36,598 bases of DNA from Akkermansia muciniphila (GTDB taxonomy: Bacteria; Verrucomicrobiota; Verrucomicrobiia; Limisphaerales; UBA1100). The notes beneath the pieces are model-generated. The model worked only from the letters and a program-made list of their open reading frames with translations, was not told the DNA's origin and searched no databases. Below, in pieces: positions 15,147-23,627 of the stretch (the stretch's first letter is position 1; every line of letters starts with the position of its first letter). The DNA lies in assembly GCA_945903605.1 (NCBI GenBank), contig CAMDOH010000022.1, forward strand, positions 1 to 36,598, read 5' to 3'. Made by a program: the position numbers and the translations under genes.

Positions 15147-15842
15147 ATGTTCACCTCCCTATTTCCCAAACACCTTTTCCTGTTACCGCTGGTCCTCTAC
15201 TGGACGGGGTGCCTCTGTTGCGTGAAGCAACCGGGGCCGGCGTCCCAATCCAAAACGACACAGAGCAAAATGCCTGCAGCCGGTGGCTGGCAAATTCTTT
15301 TCGACGGCAAATCGCTCAAAGGCTGGAAAGAGACCGCGTTTGCAGGAGCGGGCAAAGTTCAGGTGATTGATGGCGAGTTGCGGATCGAAATGGGGTTGAT
15401 CATGACGGGCGCGAATTACACCAATGCGACGCCGAAGCTTGATTATGAAATCGAGTATGAAGCCAAGAAAACAGACGGGGCGGATTTCTTCGCCGCACTG
15501 ACGTTTCCTGTGGGCACGAAGGCGGTGACATTTATCAATGGCGGCTGGGGTGGCGCGGTCACGGGTATTTCCAGCATCGACATGCAGGACGCTTCGGAGA
15601 ACGAAACCACCAAGTATCTCAAATTTGAAAAGGGCCAGTGGTACAAATTTCGGATACGGGTCACGGCAAAAAAGTTGCAGGTGTGGATGGATGACAAAGT
15701 GGTGATTGAACAGGACATTGCTGGGCGCGATCTGTCGATGCGCGCTGGCGAGATTGAATTGTCCGCGCCTTTCGGTATCGCGGCTTACCAATCCTCTGCG
15801 GCCATCCGCAATATTCGCGTCCGCGAATTGCCGAAGCCTTGA
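15147..15842 (+). CDS. DUF1080 (3-keto-disaccharide hydrolase-like) lipoprotein
   Basis: A 231-residue protein with a hydrophobic N-terminus ending in LVLYWTGC (probable lipidation at Cys22). After a Ser/Thr/Gln-rich linker comes the DUF1080 domain: GWQILFDGKSLKGWKE at residues about 48-63, VIDGELRIE, KLDYEIEYEAKKTDGADFFA, WYKFRIRVTAKKLQVWMDDK, and a C-terminal GIAAYQSSAAIRNIRVREL. The domain is a concanavalin-like jelly roll. Some members cleave 3-keto-glycosides, and many are uncharacterised carbohydrate binders. These proteins are heavily expanded in Planctomycetota and Verrucomicrobiota. It follows the sialidase-like gene by 27 bases and converges with the HEAT-repeat gene. Confidence 0.87.
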   Translation: MFTSLFPKHLFLLPLVLYWTGCLCCVKQPGPASQSKTTQSKMPAAGGWQILFDGKSLKGWKETAFAGAGKVQVIDGELRIEMGLIMTGANYTNATPKLDYEIEYEAKKTDGADFFAALTFPVGTKAVTFINGGWGGAVTGISSIDMQDASENETTKYLKFEKGQWYKFRIRVTAKKLQVWMDDKVVIEQDIAGRDLSMRAGEIELSAPFGIAAYQSSAAIRNIRVRELPKP

Positions 15843-15873
15843 ATTGAAGCGCGGATCGGGCGGCTTGGAATTT

Positions 15874-17328
15874 CTAACGCGGCTTTCGCGCAGCGATCGC
15901 AGTGGCGGCAGCACGCGCTGTCGCAGCCACCGACGGATCCGGATCCTTCGCAAGCTTCTGAATTTGATCGAGACTTTTTGCCGATCCAATGGCACCGATC
16001 AAACGGCAAGCCTCCAGCCGGATCTCCTGCTTCGGATTTTTCAAAAGCGGAATCAGTGCGCCTTCTGCTGGTGATCCGATGGCGAGCAGTGCCTTGATGG
16101 TTGGGATGCTGTCCTTGCCCGATGTGAGATGCTCCGCCAGTGCGGAAGCGGAATGTGGATCACGCAAAGCAGCCAGTGAATCCAAAACAGCCCAACGCAC
16201 ATTCAGTTTGGGATCGGCCAGTGAGGCTACGAGATGGAGGGTCGATTCAGTTCCGCCCCAAACCATGAGCGCGTGCACGGCCGACAGGCGCGTGTACTCA
16301 TCAAAATCCAGCAACGCTAGTTTCAGAAGCGCGACGATTTCAGGTCGGCGGGCATTCGGCTCGATGTGAGCGAGTTTATCCGCAGCGATACGTCGCCGAT
16401 GCGATTGCGGAATGGACAATTCGCCGGCTAACTTTTCGATATCGGCATCAGGATGCGGTCGGCGCTCAGCGAGAGCCGGTGGGGGCGGCGGACGCAGCGC
16501 CTGTTCCCGTTCTTTCCCTTCGAGCAATTCCAACTCGATGTTGATCGGCGTCGTGCGTTCGGTAGTGCCATTGATCTCAACGAGTGTCGTTTTCATTTCG
16601 ACAAATCGGGGCGTGCCCGACTTGTTCTCGAACACGACTGTGCCGTTCCCTTCCCATCGGAGCTTTGGCTTGGTTGAATCTGATGAAGGAACTTCGATGA
16701 CGCACTGTTTTTTCCAGCGCGACTTGTTGCCTTCGGTGCCGACGAATTCGTATCGGCGCGTCCAATCAGCAGTGACGATTTGGCGATGAATGAGCACACG
16801 GCGATCTGCAGGCGCAAGTTTCTCAGGTTCCTCAAGCGTCACGCTGACCTTCTCCGTGGTCTCCCATTTTTCTTTGCCAGCCGGCGGCATCGACTCGATC
16901 ACCAACAATGACGGATCCGTTGGATCAATCACGACCAGTCCGTTTTGGAGAATCAACGCGCCAGTTGGTTTCAACATCACATCGCGTGGTTCACGAAGTG
17001 GCATACCCACATCGCCGCCATCGAAGTGTCGCCAACCGAGCCGAAAAACGCCGAAAGGCGGGAAGCGGCGGCCTGAATCGGTGAACCGATTCAAGACGAG
17101 AAAATTGTGGCAGCGCAATGTGAACCCGTGAGCATTGGCAGCGCGACAGGTGAAAACCACGTTGCCCGTGAGCCGTGATTTGTATTCCTGTTCCGTCGCT
17201 TCGATACGGACGCGATAAACATAACTTTCGCCGCGCTCCCAGTTGAATTGCGACGGCTCGGCAGAGGACAGCCCCATGACATTGGCCAAGAGTATTCCCG
17301 CCCATGTCGCCCTCCACACACCTTTCAT
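15874..17328 (-). CDS. Exported HEAT-repeat protein of unknown function
   Basis: A 484-residue exported protein from ATG 17328, with a signal peptide ending around GLSSAEP. ATG 17358 would place ten extra residues before the signal sequence. The N-terminal ~260 residues are beta-rich (FNWERGESYVYRVRIEATEQE, NGTVVFENKSGTPRFVEMKTTLVEI). They resemble periplasmic domains that follow secretion, but I do not recognise a family. A Pro-rich linker (RPPPPPALAERRPHPD) leads to five or so HEAT repeats in the last 190 residues (RPEIVALLKLALLDFDEYTR, RLSAVHALMVWGGTES, KLNVRWAVLDSLAALRD, EIRLEACRLIGAIGSAK, DPDPSVAATARAAATAI). Such repeats bind proteins. No partner is evident. It diverges from recF. Confidence 0.75.
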   Translation of the reverse strand: MKGVWRATWAGILLANVMGLSSAEPSQFNWERGESYVYRVRIEATEQEYKSRLTGNVVFTCRAANAHGFTLRCHNFLVLNRFTDSGRRFPPFGVFRLGWRHFDGGDVGMPLREPRDVMLKPTGALILQNGLVVIDPTDPSLLVIESMPPAGKEKWETTEKVSVTLEEPEKLAPADRRVLIHRQIVTADWTRRYEFVGTEGNKSRWKKQCVIEVPSSDSTKPKLRWEGNGTVVFENKSGTPRFVEMKTTLVEINGTTERTTPINIELELLEGKEREQALRPPPPPALAERRPHPDADIEKLAGELSIPQSHRRRIAADKLAHIEPNARRPEIVALLKLALLDFDEYTRLSAVHALMVWGGTESTLHLVASLADPKLNVRWAVLDSLAALRDPHSASALAEHLTSGKDSIPTIKALLAIGSPAEGALIPLLKNPKQEIRLEACRLIGAIGSAKSLDQIQKLAKDPDPSVAATARAAATAIAARKPR

Positions 17329-17419
17329 CGGCTTACTCAAGTTAGTTGCTTGACTCATCGCAAGCGGAAATTCCTGACCGACGATTGCAGCGGCGACGAA
17401 TTTACCGCATCATCCGCTG

Positions 17420-18499
17420 GTGCATGTCGCCCGCCTGAAGCTGCGCGATTTTCGTAACTACCGCAAACTCGACGCTGAATTCGTCCCGGGGTTTCATCTC
17501 ATCCTCGGCTCGAACGCGCAGGGTAAGACCAACCTGCTGGAAGCCATTTATGCGCTGGCGACGCTCCGTTCATTCCGTGGGGTTGGATCTGCCCAGCTCG
17601 TTCATCACGGACGCGAGGGGTTTTTCGTGGGAGCCAAAATTATTGGCACGGCAACGACTGAGATTCATTTCCACTGGTCAGCAGCAGGAAGGCAATTGAG
17701 CCAGAATCATCAGGCCGTCCGGCGACTGGCGGATTATTTCGGGACTGTGCGCGCCGTGGTTTTCTGCACGGAAGATTTGCAACTGGTCAAAGGACTCGCG
17801 CGAGGTCGACGGCGCTTCATGGACCTCATCCTGAGCCAGACCGTGCCGAATTATCTGACGACCTTGCAGCGCTACGTCCAAGCCCTTCGCTCCCGCAACG
17901 CGTTGCTCAAACAACGCACGCAGGATACAGCGCTGCTCGCCAGCTTCACGCGGGAATTGGTGGATGCCGGCACGCGCATCATGCAGGCGCGTGCGCAACT
18001 GCTGCCGAATCTCAGCCGTCATGTGGCCGCGGCTTACAGCCAATTGGCGCCGGAATCGGAACTGATGACGATGACCTACGAGCCAGCGGTGAAAACGGAT
18101 TTTCAGACTGAACTCAATCGAAGTTCCGCACGGGAAAAAGTCGTCTGCACCACGCTTGTCGGACCGCACCGAGACGACATCGCGTTGAATCTACAGGGCC
18201 GATCGGCGGCGCAGTTCGCCAGCGAAGGACAGAAACGATCCATTGCCATCGCGCTGAAAATGGCCCAATCCGAATTACTGATCCAATCCACTGGCGTGCC
18301 GCCAATTCTGCTGCTGGACGACGTGATGGGCGAGCTGGATCGCCAGCGCCGCGATGGTTTGCTTCCGTTGCTGGCCCGAAATGGCGAACAGCGCGGACAG
18401 GTTTTTATGACCTGCACTGAGGAAAACTGGACGCACGAACTTGGCCGCGACCTCCACCGTTGGCAGGTGGCAGGAGGAGCATTGAAGCGCCTCCCTTAA
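17420..18499 (+). CDS. recF: DNA replication and repair protein RecF
   Basis: An SMC-like ATPase that helps load RecA at single-strand gaps with RecO and RecR. The 359-residue protein shows LKLRDFRNYRKL at the N-terminus, Walker A GSNAQGKTN (30-38), the FCTEDLQLVKGLARGRRRFMD segment at 115-134, the ABC signature SEGQKRS (268-274) and Walker B ILLLDDVMGELD (296-307). Length and spacing are standard. The GTG at 17420 gives the conserved first strand. Unlike many bacteria, recF is not beside dnaA or dnaN here. Its neighbours are the HEAT-repeat gene and trpS. No obvious promoter box was found in the 91 bases upstream. Confidence 0.95.
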   Translation: MHVARLKLRDFRNYRKLDAEFVPGFHLILGSNAQGKTNLLEAIYALATLRSFRGVGSAQLVHHGREGFFVGAKIIGTATTEIHFHWSAAGRQLSQNHQAVRRLADYFGTVRAVVFCTEDLQLVKGLARGRRRFMDLILSQTVPNYLTTLQRYVQALRSRNALLKQRTQDTALLASFTRELVDAGTRIMQARAQLLPNLSRHVAAAYSQLAPESELMTMTYEPAVKTDFQTELNRSSAREKVVCTTLVGPHRDDIALNLQGRSAAQFASEGQKRSIAIALKMAQSELLIQSTGVPPILLLDDVMGELDRQRRDGLLPLLARNGEQRGQVFMTCTEENWTHELGRDLHRWQVAGGALKRLP

Positions 18500-18541
18500 A
18501 TGGACCGCGACAATTGTTCCGCTCATTTGAACTGAACGGTG

Positions 18542-18570
18542 TTGAAGCGAATTCGGTTGGAGGCTAGTTT
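18542..18570 (+). promoter_or_regulatory. Candidate promoter of trpS
   Basis: TTGAAG (18542-18547) and TAGTTT (18565-18570) are 17 bases apart. Only five bases separate the -10-like box from the ATG at 18576, so transcription would begin at the start codon, giving a leaderless mRNA. Confidence 0.42.
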
Positions 18571-18575
18571 GGCTC

Positions 18576-19541
18576 ATGCGAATTTTGTCGGGCATCCAGC
18601 CTTCGGGCGCTTTGCATCTTGGTAATTATTTCGGGATGATGCGCCCGGCCATCGAGCTTCAGGATAAGGGCGAGGCATTTTATTTCATCGCCGATTATCA
18701 TTCGATGACTTCGCTCTTCGACCCACGGCAACGTCGCCAGAACACCATCGATGTCGCGCTCGACTTCCTCGCCTGTGGACTCGATCCCAAAAAATCTACG
18801 TTCTGGATCCAGTCTCACCTGCCGGAAGTAGCCGAACTGACGTGGTTGCTCAGCACCGTGACTCCGATGGGCCTGCTTGAGCGCTGCCATAGTTTCAAGG
18901 ACAAGTCGGCGAAAGGCATTCCGGTGAACCACGGCCTTTTCGCGTATCCCGTGTTGATGGCCGCCGACATCCTCCTGTTCGATTCGAACATCGTCCCCGT
19001 GGGCCGCGATCAGAAACAGCACGTCGAGGTCACACGCGACATCGCCATCAAATTCAATGAGGCCTATGGACAGACGTTTGTCATTCCCGAGCCGCAAATC
19101 CGCACGGATGTCGCCGCTGTGCCCGGACTTGACGGACAGAAAATGAGCAAGAGCTACGGCAACACCATCGAGATTTTTGGCGATGAAAAGGCCACGCGAA
19201 AAAAAATCATGTCTATTGTGATGGACAGCCGCACCCCTGCTGAACCCAAACCCGATGCAAATCAAAATCTCGCCATTCAACTGCTCAAGCTCGTGGCGCC
19301 CGTTGAAGTGGCGAATGATTTTGAGGAACGGCTCCGCACAGGCGGGCTGGGTTACGGCGATCTGAAGAAAGCGCTCTTCGAGCACTACTGGATTCATTTC
19401 ACAGTTGCTCGAGCCAAACGCGCCGAGTTGGTGGGCAACCTCGATTACGTCCGCCAAGTACTCGGCGAAGGAGCCGAACACGCTCGATCCATCGCCTCGG
19501 ACGTGCTCATCCGCGCTAAAGCAGCCAGCGGGCTGGGCTGA
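18576..19541 (+). CDS. trpS: Tryptophanyl-tRNA synthetase
   Basis: A class I aminoacyl-tRNA synthetase that charges tRNA-Trp. The 321-residue protein opens MRILSGIQPSGALHLGNYFG, with the HIGH-type ATP motif as HLGN (14-17). FYFIADYHSMTS follows, as in TrpRS, and the KMSKS loop is exact at residues 189-193 (DGQKMSKSYGNTI). The middle region PVLMAADILLFDSNIVPVGRDQKQHVEVTRDIA is the usual tryptophan-binding and dimer region. Length is normal for the bacterial enzyme. The ATG at 18576 is the only sensible start. No T-box or trp-attenuator-like leader is possible in the short upstream region. Confidence 0.97.
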   Translation: MRILSGIQPSGALHLGNYFGMMRPAIELQDKGEAFYFIADYHSMTSLFDPRQRRQNTIDVALDFLACGLDPKKSTFWIQSHLPEVAELTWLLSTVTPMGLLERCHSFKDKSAKGIPVNHGLFAYPVLMAADILLFDSNIVPVGRDQKQHVEVTRDIAIKFNEAYGQTFVIPEPQIRTDVAAVPGLDGQKMSKSYGNTIEIFGDEKATRKKIMSIVMDSRTPAEPKPDANQNLAIQLLKLVAPVEVANDFEERLRTGGLGYGDLKKALFEHYWIHFTVARAKRAELVGNLDYVRQVLGEGAEHARSIASDVLIRAKAASGLG

Positions 19542-19562
19542 TCTGCCACACTGAATCTGCGT

Positions 19563-20372
19563 TTATCGTTTGTGTTTCAGGAACCACTCGTACAACTCGG
19601 GGTTGTTGTAGGACTCGGTCCATGAATCGTGACCCACGCCCGGATACACTGTGAGACGGGCCTCTGCCACGCCGAATTTCTTGAGTGCGCTGATCATTTC
19701 TTCCGATTTCTGAACCGGCACCGCCGCGTCATTGTCGCCGTGAAACGCCCAGATCGGAAGCGACTTCAGTGCGGCTGCTTTTTTCGCGTCGTGCAAACGG
19801 AACAGCACCGAATCGCCTCCGCCGCAGATCGGCGCGATGGCGGCAAATCGTTCCGGATGCGTCGTGCCCAAGCTCCACGAACCGTAACCACCCATCGAAA
19901 GTCCGGTTAGATAAACTCTGCTGGCATCGACCTTGTGTTTGGAGGCGACGGAATCAATCAGACCAAGCACGGTGTCGTCGTCCCACCGTTTTCCTGCGAG
20001 GCATTGAGGTGAGATGACGATGAAGTTTTCCGTCAAGAGCTTGGTCGCCGCTTCGCGTTTAGCACGCGTCTCGGCAGTCTCGCTCTTCGGCGTTGGCGGA
20101 GATTTCTTCACCATCTTCGGCGGACCGTGAACGGCCACGAGTGTGAGGTTTGTGCCGCGTTCACCCGCACCATGCAGAAATACAATGAGAGGCCATTTCT
20201 TCGCGGCCTTCGCATCGTAACCTTTGGGAAGGTACAGGAGATAATCGGCGCGGAGCGTTCGGGTTTGCTTGGACTCGAAGGTCAATCGTTGTTGCATGAG
20301 TTCGTCGTCAATTTGTGCGGTCAACGCGGGCGCAGCCAATATGGCTGCCAACAGGATGGCTTTGGGATTCAT
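19563..20372 (-). CDS. Secreted alpha/beta-hydrolase (esterase / polyhydroxybutyrate-depolymerase-like)
   Basis: A 269-residue exported serine hydrolase with a signal peptide (residues 1-19, AILLAAILAAPALTAQ). The core shows YLLYLPKGYDAKAAKKWPLIVFLHGAGERG (oxyanion region HGAGERG), the nucleophile elbow GLSMGGYGSW, a likely acid in FHGDNDAAVPVQKSEEM and the catalytic His in GVGHDSWTE, all in family order. This layout matches LpqC/feruloyl-esterase-like or phospholipase/carboxylesterase proteins that plant-polymer degraders secrete. The substrate cannot be assigned. It converges with trpS and has the secretin-like gene 34 bases upstream on the same strand. Confidence 0.85.
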   Translation of the reverse strand: MNPKAILLAAILAAPALTAQIDDELMQQRLTFESKQTRTLRADYLLYLPKGYDAKAAKKWPLIVFLHGAGERGTNLTLVAVHGPPKMVKKSPPTPKSETAETRAKREAATKLLTENFIVISPQCLAGKRWDDDTVLGLIDSVASKHKVDASRVYLTGLSMGGYGSWSLGTTHPERFAAIAPICGGGDSVLFRLHDAKKAAALKSLPIWAFHGDNDAAVPVQKSEEMISALKKFGVAEARLTVYPGVGHDSWTESYNNPELYEWFLKHKR

Positions 20373-20406
20373 GACGAAGTTGAATTAGCCGCCCGATTGC
20401 CGGAAG

Positions 20407-20913
20407 TCAACGTTGCGGTGGACGTGGAGCTTTCGGTACCGGTTTCTGCGGCGGCATCACCAAACCGGTGAAGCCGGGAAGTATCTGCCGGTAACCGGGA
20501 GGATTATCATCCTGTCGATAGACGGGATTTCCAGCGGGATCCACAATCGTTGCCTGCACAGTGTAAGAGTCGAATCGGTGTTCCTTCCAGACGGAATCGT
20601 TGCGGAACAACCCACCGACAAATGGCAGAGATCCAAGCAACGGCACTTGTTGCCGCGAGAAAGATTCCATGCCGCGCATGTACCCGCCGATCTCCAGCGG
20701 CTGCCCGTTTGCCAACACGAACTGCGAATTGATCGCGGCGCCGCGACCGGGAATCATCGGGTTGTTACTGCGCTGAAACATTTGCATGCGCATCGCCATC
20801 TCGATCTGTTGGCTGGCGGGATCCACGTAGGGGACAAATGTGAAGTTCCAAGCCGACTGCGCGAAAACCACAGGAGCAGCGGCAAAGAAAAGAAACACCA
20901 AGAGTGGTCTCAC
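20407..20913 (-). CDS. Small secreted protein with a secretin C-terminal-core motif
   Basis: A 168-residue exported protein with a signal peptide (residues 1-19, LLVFLFFAAAPVVFAQ). Residues 67-104 hold the end-of-core signature of secretins: VLANGQPLEIGGYM, then QVPLLGSLPFVGGLFR. In true secretins this reads like DGQTLVIGGL followed by VPLLGDIPLLGRLF. All other secretin domains are missing and the tail is Pro-rich (PPQKPVPKAPRPPQR). The role is unknown. It could be a free secretin-like domain of a pilus/type II system or a decayed relative. The start is GTG, chosen because it opens the signal peptide. It lies between kdsD and the esterase on the same strand. Confidence 0.62.
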   Translation of the reverse strand: MRPLLVFLFFAAAPVVFAQSAWNFTFVPYVDPASQQIEMAMRMQMFQRSNNPMIPGRGAAINSQFVLANGQPLEIGGYMRGMESFSRQQVPLLGSLPFVGGLFRNDSVWKEHRFDSYTVQATIVDPAGNPVYRQDDNPPGYRQILPGFTGLVMPPQKPVPKAPRPPQR

Positions 20914-20929
20914 GACTTAACCAACCACA

Positions 20930-20952
20930 TTCCACTGATTGTGCCAGTGGAA
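20930..20952 (-). terminator. Perfect 8-bp hairpin after kdsD
   Basis: TTCCACTG (20930-20937) and CAGTGGAA (20945-20952) form a perfect stem with a 7-base loop, eleven bases past the kdsD stop. On the minus strand it is followed by TGTGGTTGGTTAAG, U-rich only in part. It is probably the end of the scpA-scpB-pheA-kdsD transcript, or a protective 3' hairpin. Confidence 0.45.
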
Positions 20953-20962
20953 ATTCCCGCCG

Positions 20963-21934
20963 TCACATTAGCTTGAGCTTCGGCAAATCCTGCGAATCCA
21001 CCAAACCGACGGGGCGACTTTTTGAATCGACCACAAGGATATCGTCGATGTTCCGCTCGTTGAATATTTTCAGCGCTTCAGCCGCCAACGCGTCATCATT
21101 GATCCGGATGGGATTGCGGGACATCACGTCCTTCAACAGCCTGCCCAAAATCCCGTCATCGCCAGCCATCTGGCGCCGCAAATCGCCATCTGTAAAAACA
21201 CCCACCAATTTGCCGCGGGCATTCACGACACAAACACTTCCGCTTTTCGCTTTGGTCATGACCAGCAACGCTTCTTTCACTGACATGTTTTCCTGCGCCA
21301 CGGCATTGCGCTCGCCTGTGCGCATGATATCCCGCACGCGCAACAACAGCGCTCTGCCGATGCTGCCCGAGGGGTGGTACTTCGCAAAATCCGATTGCTT
21401 GAATCCTCGCGCAGCGAGCACGGCCATCGCGAGCGCATCGCCCATCACGAGCATCGCCGTGGTGCTGGCCGTGGGCGCCAAATTGAATGGACAGGCTTCC
21501 TTTCCCACTTTCACGTTGAGCACCACATCGCTGAGTCGGCCGAGTGTGGATTTTGAATCGGCAGTGAGGGCGACGAGTTTGACCGAGAATCGCTTGATGG
21601 CCGGCAACAATCCGACCAATTCCTCCGTCTCGCCGGAGTAGCTCAGCGCCAGCACGACGTCGCCATCATTGACGATACCCAAGTCGCCGTGAAGCGCATC
21701 CACGCTATCGAGCACGACACTCGTCGAGCCGGTGCTCGTCAGCGTCGCGGCAATTTTTCGGCCGATGTTTCCTGATTTGCCAATACCGACAATGACCACT
21801 TTTCCGCGTCGGCCAAGAGTCTCCACGAGTAATTCCACAGCCCGATCGAAGGCGCTGTCCAGTCGCGACTGCACGGCTCGCAATCCGGCAATTTCGATGT
21901 CGAACACTCTGCGGGCTTGGGCGAGCGGGCGCAT
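20963..21934 (-). CDS. kdsD: Arabinose-5-phosphate isomerase (KdsD/KpsF/GutQ family)
   Basis: It converts ribulose-5-phosphate to arabinose-5-phosphate, the first step of Kdo synthesis for LPS. The 323-residue protein has an N-terminal SIS domain (KVVIVGIGKSGNIGRKIAAT, DALHGDLGIV, LALSYSGETEE, PTASTTAMLVMGDALA, KYHPSGSIGR) and two C-terminal CBS domains (from about residue 200: RDIMRTGERNAV, GVFTDGDLRR, VMSRNPIRI, DDILVVDSKSRPVGLVDSQDL). All family hallmarks are present. ATG 21934 is preferred. A GTG at 21940 overlaps the pheA stop as GTGA and would add two residues. It is the last gene of the scpA-scpB-pheA chain. The presence of Kdo synthesis supports a Gram-negative envelope. Confidence 0.93.
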   Translation of the reverse strand: MRPLAQARRVFDIEIAGLRAVQSRLDSAFDRAVELLVETLGRRGKVVIVGIGKSGNIGRKIAATLTSTGSTSVVLDSVDALHGDLGIVNDGDVVLALSYSGETEELVGLLPAIKRFSVKLVALTADSKSTLGRLSDVVLNVKVGKEACPFNLAPTASTTAMLVMGDALAMAVLAARGFKQSDFAKYHPSGSIGRALLLRVRDIMRTGERNAVAQENMSVKEALLVMTKAKSGSVCVVNARGKLVGVFTDGDLRRQMAGDDGILGRLLKDVMSRNPIRINDDALAAEALKIFNERNIDDILVVDSKSRPVGLVDSQDLPKLKLM

Positions 21935-21936
21935 GT

Positions 21937-22998
21937 TCACTCAGAGATGGGATATGAACCGAGCACGCGCACAAACGCGCATTTGCGTTGCAACAGCCCG
22001 ATGGCCTTGGCCAATCGGGGCTCCTCGAAGTGCCCATCGCAATCGACAAAGAAGACGTATTCCCACGCCTTGCGCTTGCTGGGACGCGACTCGATCTGAG
22101 TCATGTTGAGCTTGAGCAATCGGAATGGCTCCAGCGCCGCGTGCAATGCGCCTGCTTTGTCGGCGATGGCAAACATCAAACTCGTCCGGTCGTGCTTGGT
22201 CGGCGGGCCATTCTTTCGACCGAGCACAAGGAATCGCGTCGCGTTACTGGAATGATCCTGAATGCCCGCATCCACGATGTTCAGCCCATAACGCTCTGCA
22301 GCCAACGCGCTGGAAATGGCGGCACCGTGTCGATCCTTCGAGGCGAGCACGGCGGCGCGAGTGGTGGATGAAGTCTCGATGGTTTCCGCTTTTGGCAAAT
22401 GATCGCGCACCCAATTCCGACACTGTCCCAGTGCTTGCGGGTGCGAGTAAAGTTTGGTGATGGCCTTGCGGGTGGTGCGGCTGACCAAGCAGTGCACGAT
22501 GGGCATGACCACTTGAGCGACAATTTTGAGATCGCTGTCCATGAACATATCCAGCGTGCTGTTCACGACTCCTTCGGTGGAATTCTCGACAGGCACAACT
22601 CCATAGGATGCGCGGTTCTTGCTCACCTCGGTGAATACATCGGCAATCGTCTTTTGCGGCGCGTACAGGAGACTCGATCCGAACCGCAGCACGGCGGCTT
22701 GATGCGTGAACGTGGCCTCGGGGCCGAGGTAGGCAATCGTCAACATGCTCTGCAATGAAATCGCGTTGGACATCACCTCACGATAAATGGCACGCAACCC
22801 ATCGTCGGTGATCGGCCCTTTGTTCAGATGAATGAGCCGCTTGAGCAAAGCGTGCTCGCGGTCGGGCGCATAAATCTCCTGGCCATGTGCCAGCTTGAGC
22901 TTGCCAATCTCGAGCACCCGGCTGGTGCGCTCGTTGAGCAGTCGCACAATCTGCGTGTCCAACTGATCGATGGCTTGTCGATGATTGCTGAGTGTCAT
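21937..22998 (-). CDS. pheA: Bifunctional chorismate mutase / prephenate dehydratase (P-protein)
   Basis: It converts chorismate to prephenate and then to phenylpyruvate for phenylalanine synthesis. The 353-residue protein has an AroQ-type chorismate mutase domain at residues 1-85 (IDQLDTQIVRLLNERTSRVLEIGKLK, DREHALLKRL, AIYREVMS). The dehydratase domain follows at 86-270 (IAYLGPEATFTHQAA, YGVVPVENSTEGVVNSTLDMF, SHPQALGQCRNW, ATRFLVLGR). A C-terminal ACT domain (TSLMFAIADKAGALHAALEPF, then the LNMTQIESRPSKRKAWEYVFFVD ESRP motif) confers feedback inhibition by phenylalanine. The ATG at 22998 overlaps the scpB stop as ATGA, so translation is probably coupled. Confidence 0.96.
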   Translation of the reverse strand: MTLSNHRQAIDQLDTQIVRLLNERTSRVLEIGKLKLAHGQEIYAPDREHALLKRLIHLNKGPITDDGLRAIYREVMSNAISLQSMLTIAYLGPEATFTHQAAVLRFGSSLLYAPQKTIADVFTEVSKNRASYGVVPVENSTEGVVNSTLDMFMDSDLKIVAQVVMPIVHCLVSRTTRKAITKLYSHPQALGQCRNWVRDHLPKAETIETSSTTRAAVLASKDRHGAAISSALAAERYGLNIVDAGIQDHSSNATRFLVLGRKNGPPTKHDRTSLMFAIADKAGALHAALEPFRLLKLNMTQIESRPSKRKAWEYVFFVDCDGHFEEPRLAKAIGLLQRKCAFVRVLGSYPISE

Positions 22999-23627
22999 GG
23001 TGCGATGGAATCGTTTGGAATCGGCGCAGGCTCGGCTGTCGGAGGCGTGGCAGGTTTGGTGACCGGCAATCGGCGCAGCTCCTCGGCATCCGGCAAATCC
23101 ACAATGGCTCGCAACCCGAAATATTCGAGAAAGCGCGTGGTCGTTCCGTACAAAGCCGGCCTTCCCACGACATCGGCACGGCCCGACTGCTCGATCAATT
23201 CCCGTTCCAGAAGTGTCTGCATCACGCCGTCCACTGCCACACCACGGATCTCTTCGATCTCCGAACGAGTGAGCGGCTGGCGATAGGCAATGATGGCGAG
23301 CGTCTCGAGCGCTGGCTTGGAAAGCCGTGTGGGGCGGAGCCGATGCCCGACCATGGCCTTGAGCCACGGACCGAATTCAGGTTGCGTGACAAATTGCCAC
23401 GCGCCAGCAACGCACACGAGCCGGTACGAACGCGCGGCCTGTTCATGCTCCGCAGCCAGTATTTCCAGCGCTTCGGTGATGGGCTTGGCCTTGACCTCCG
23501 CGAACGCTTTCGGCTCGTGCGACTCAGTTTGTGCGGCAGCCGCTTTCAGGATGTCCTGCAACTCGGATGCGCTCATCGGTTTTTGCGCTGAGAAGAGGAC
23601 CGCTTCGAGAATGTGTTTGAGTTCCAT
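22995..23627 (-). CDS. scpB: Segregation and condensation protein ScpB
   Basis: ScpB is the winged-helix kleisin-associated subunit of the SMC-ScpA-ScpB condensin, which compacts and segregates chromosomes. The 210-residue protein opens LKHILEAVLFSAQKPMSASEL and contains the family signature LSKPALETLAIIAYRQPLTRSEIEEIRGVAVDGVMQTLLERELIE, followed by GRPALYGTTTRFLEYFGL. The C-terminus is Pro-rich. Its ATG overlaps the scpA stop (TGATG), and its stop overlaps the pheA start. This places condensin and phenylalanine genes in one transcript. Length is typical. Confidence 0.95.
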   Translation of the reverse strand: MELKHILEAVLFSAQKPMSASELQDILKAAAAQTESHEPKAFAEVKAKPITEALEILAAEHEQAARSYRLVCVAGAWQFVTQPEFGPWLKAMVGHRLRPTRLSKPALETLAIIAYRQPLTRSEIEEIRGVAVDGVMQTLLERELIEQSGRADVVGRPALYGTTTRFLEYFGLRAIVDLPDAEELRRLPVTKPATPPTAEPAPIPNDSIAP

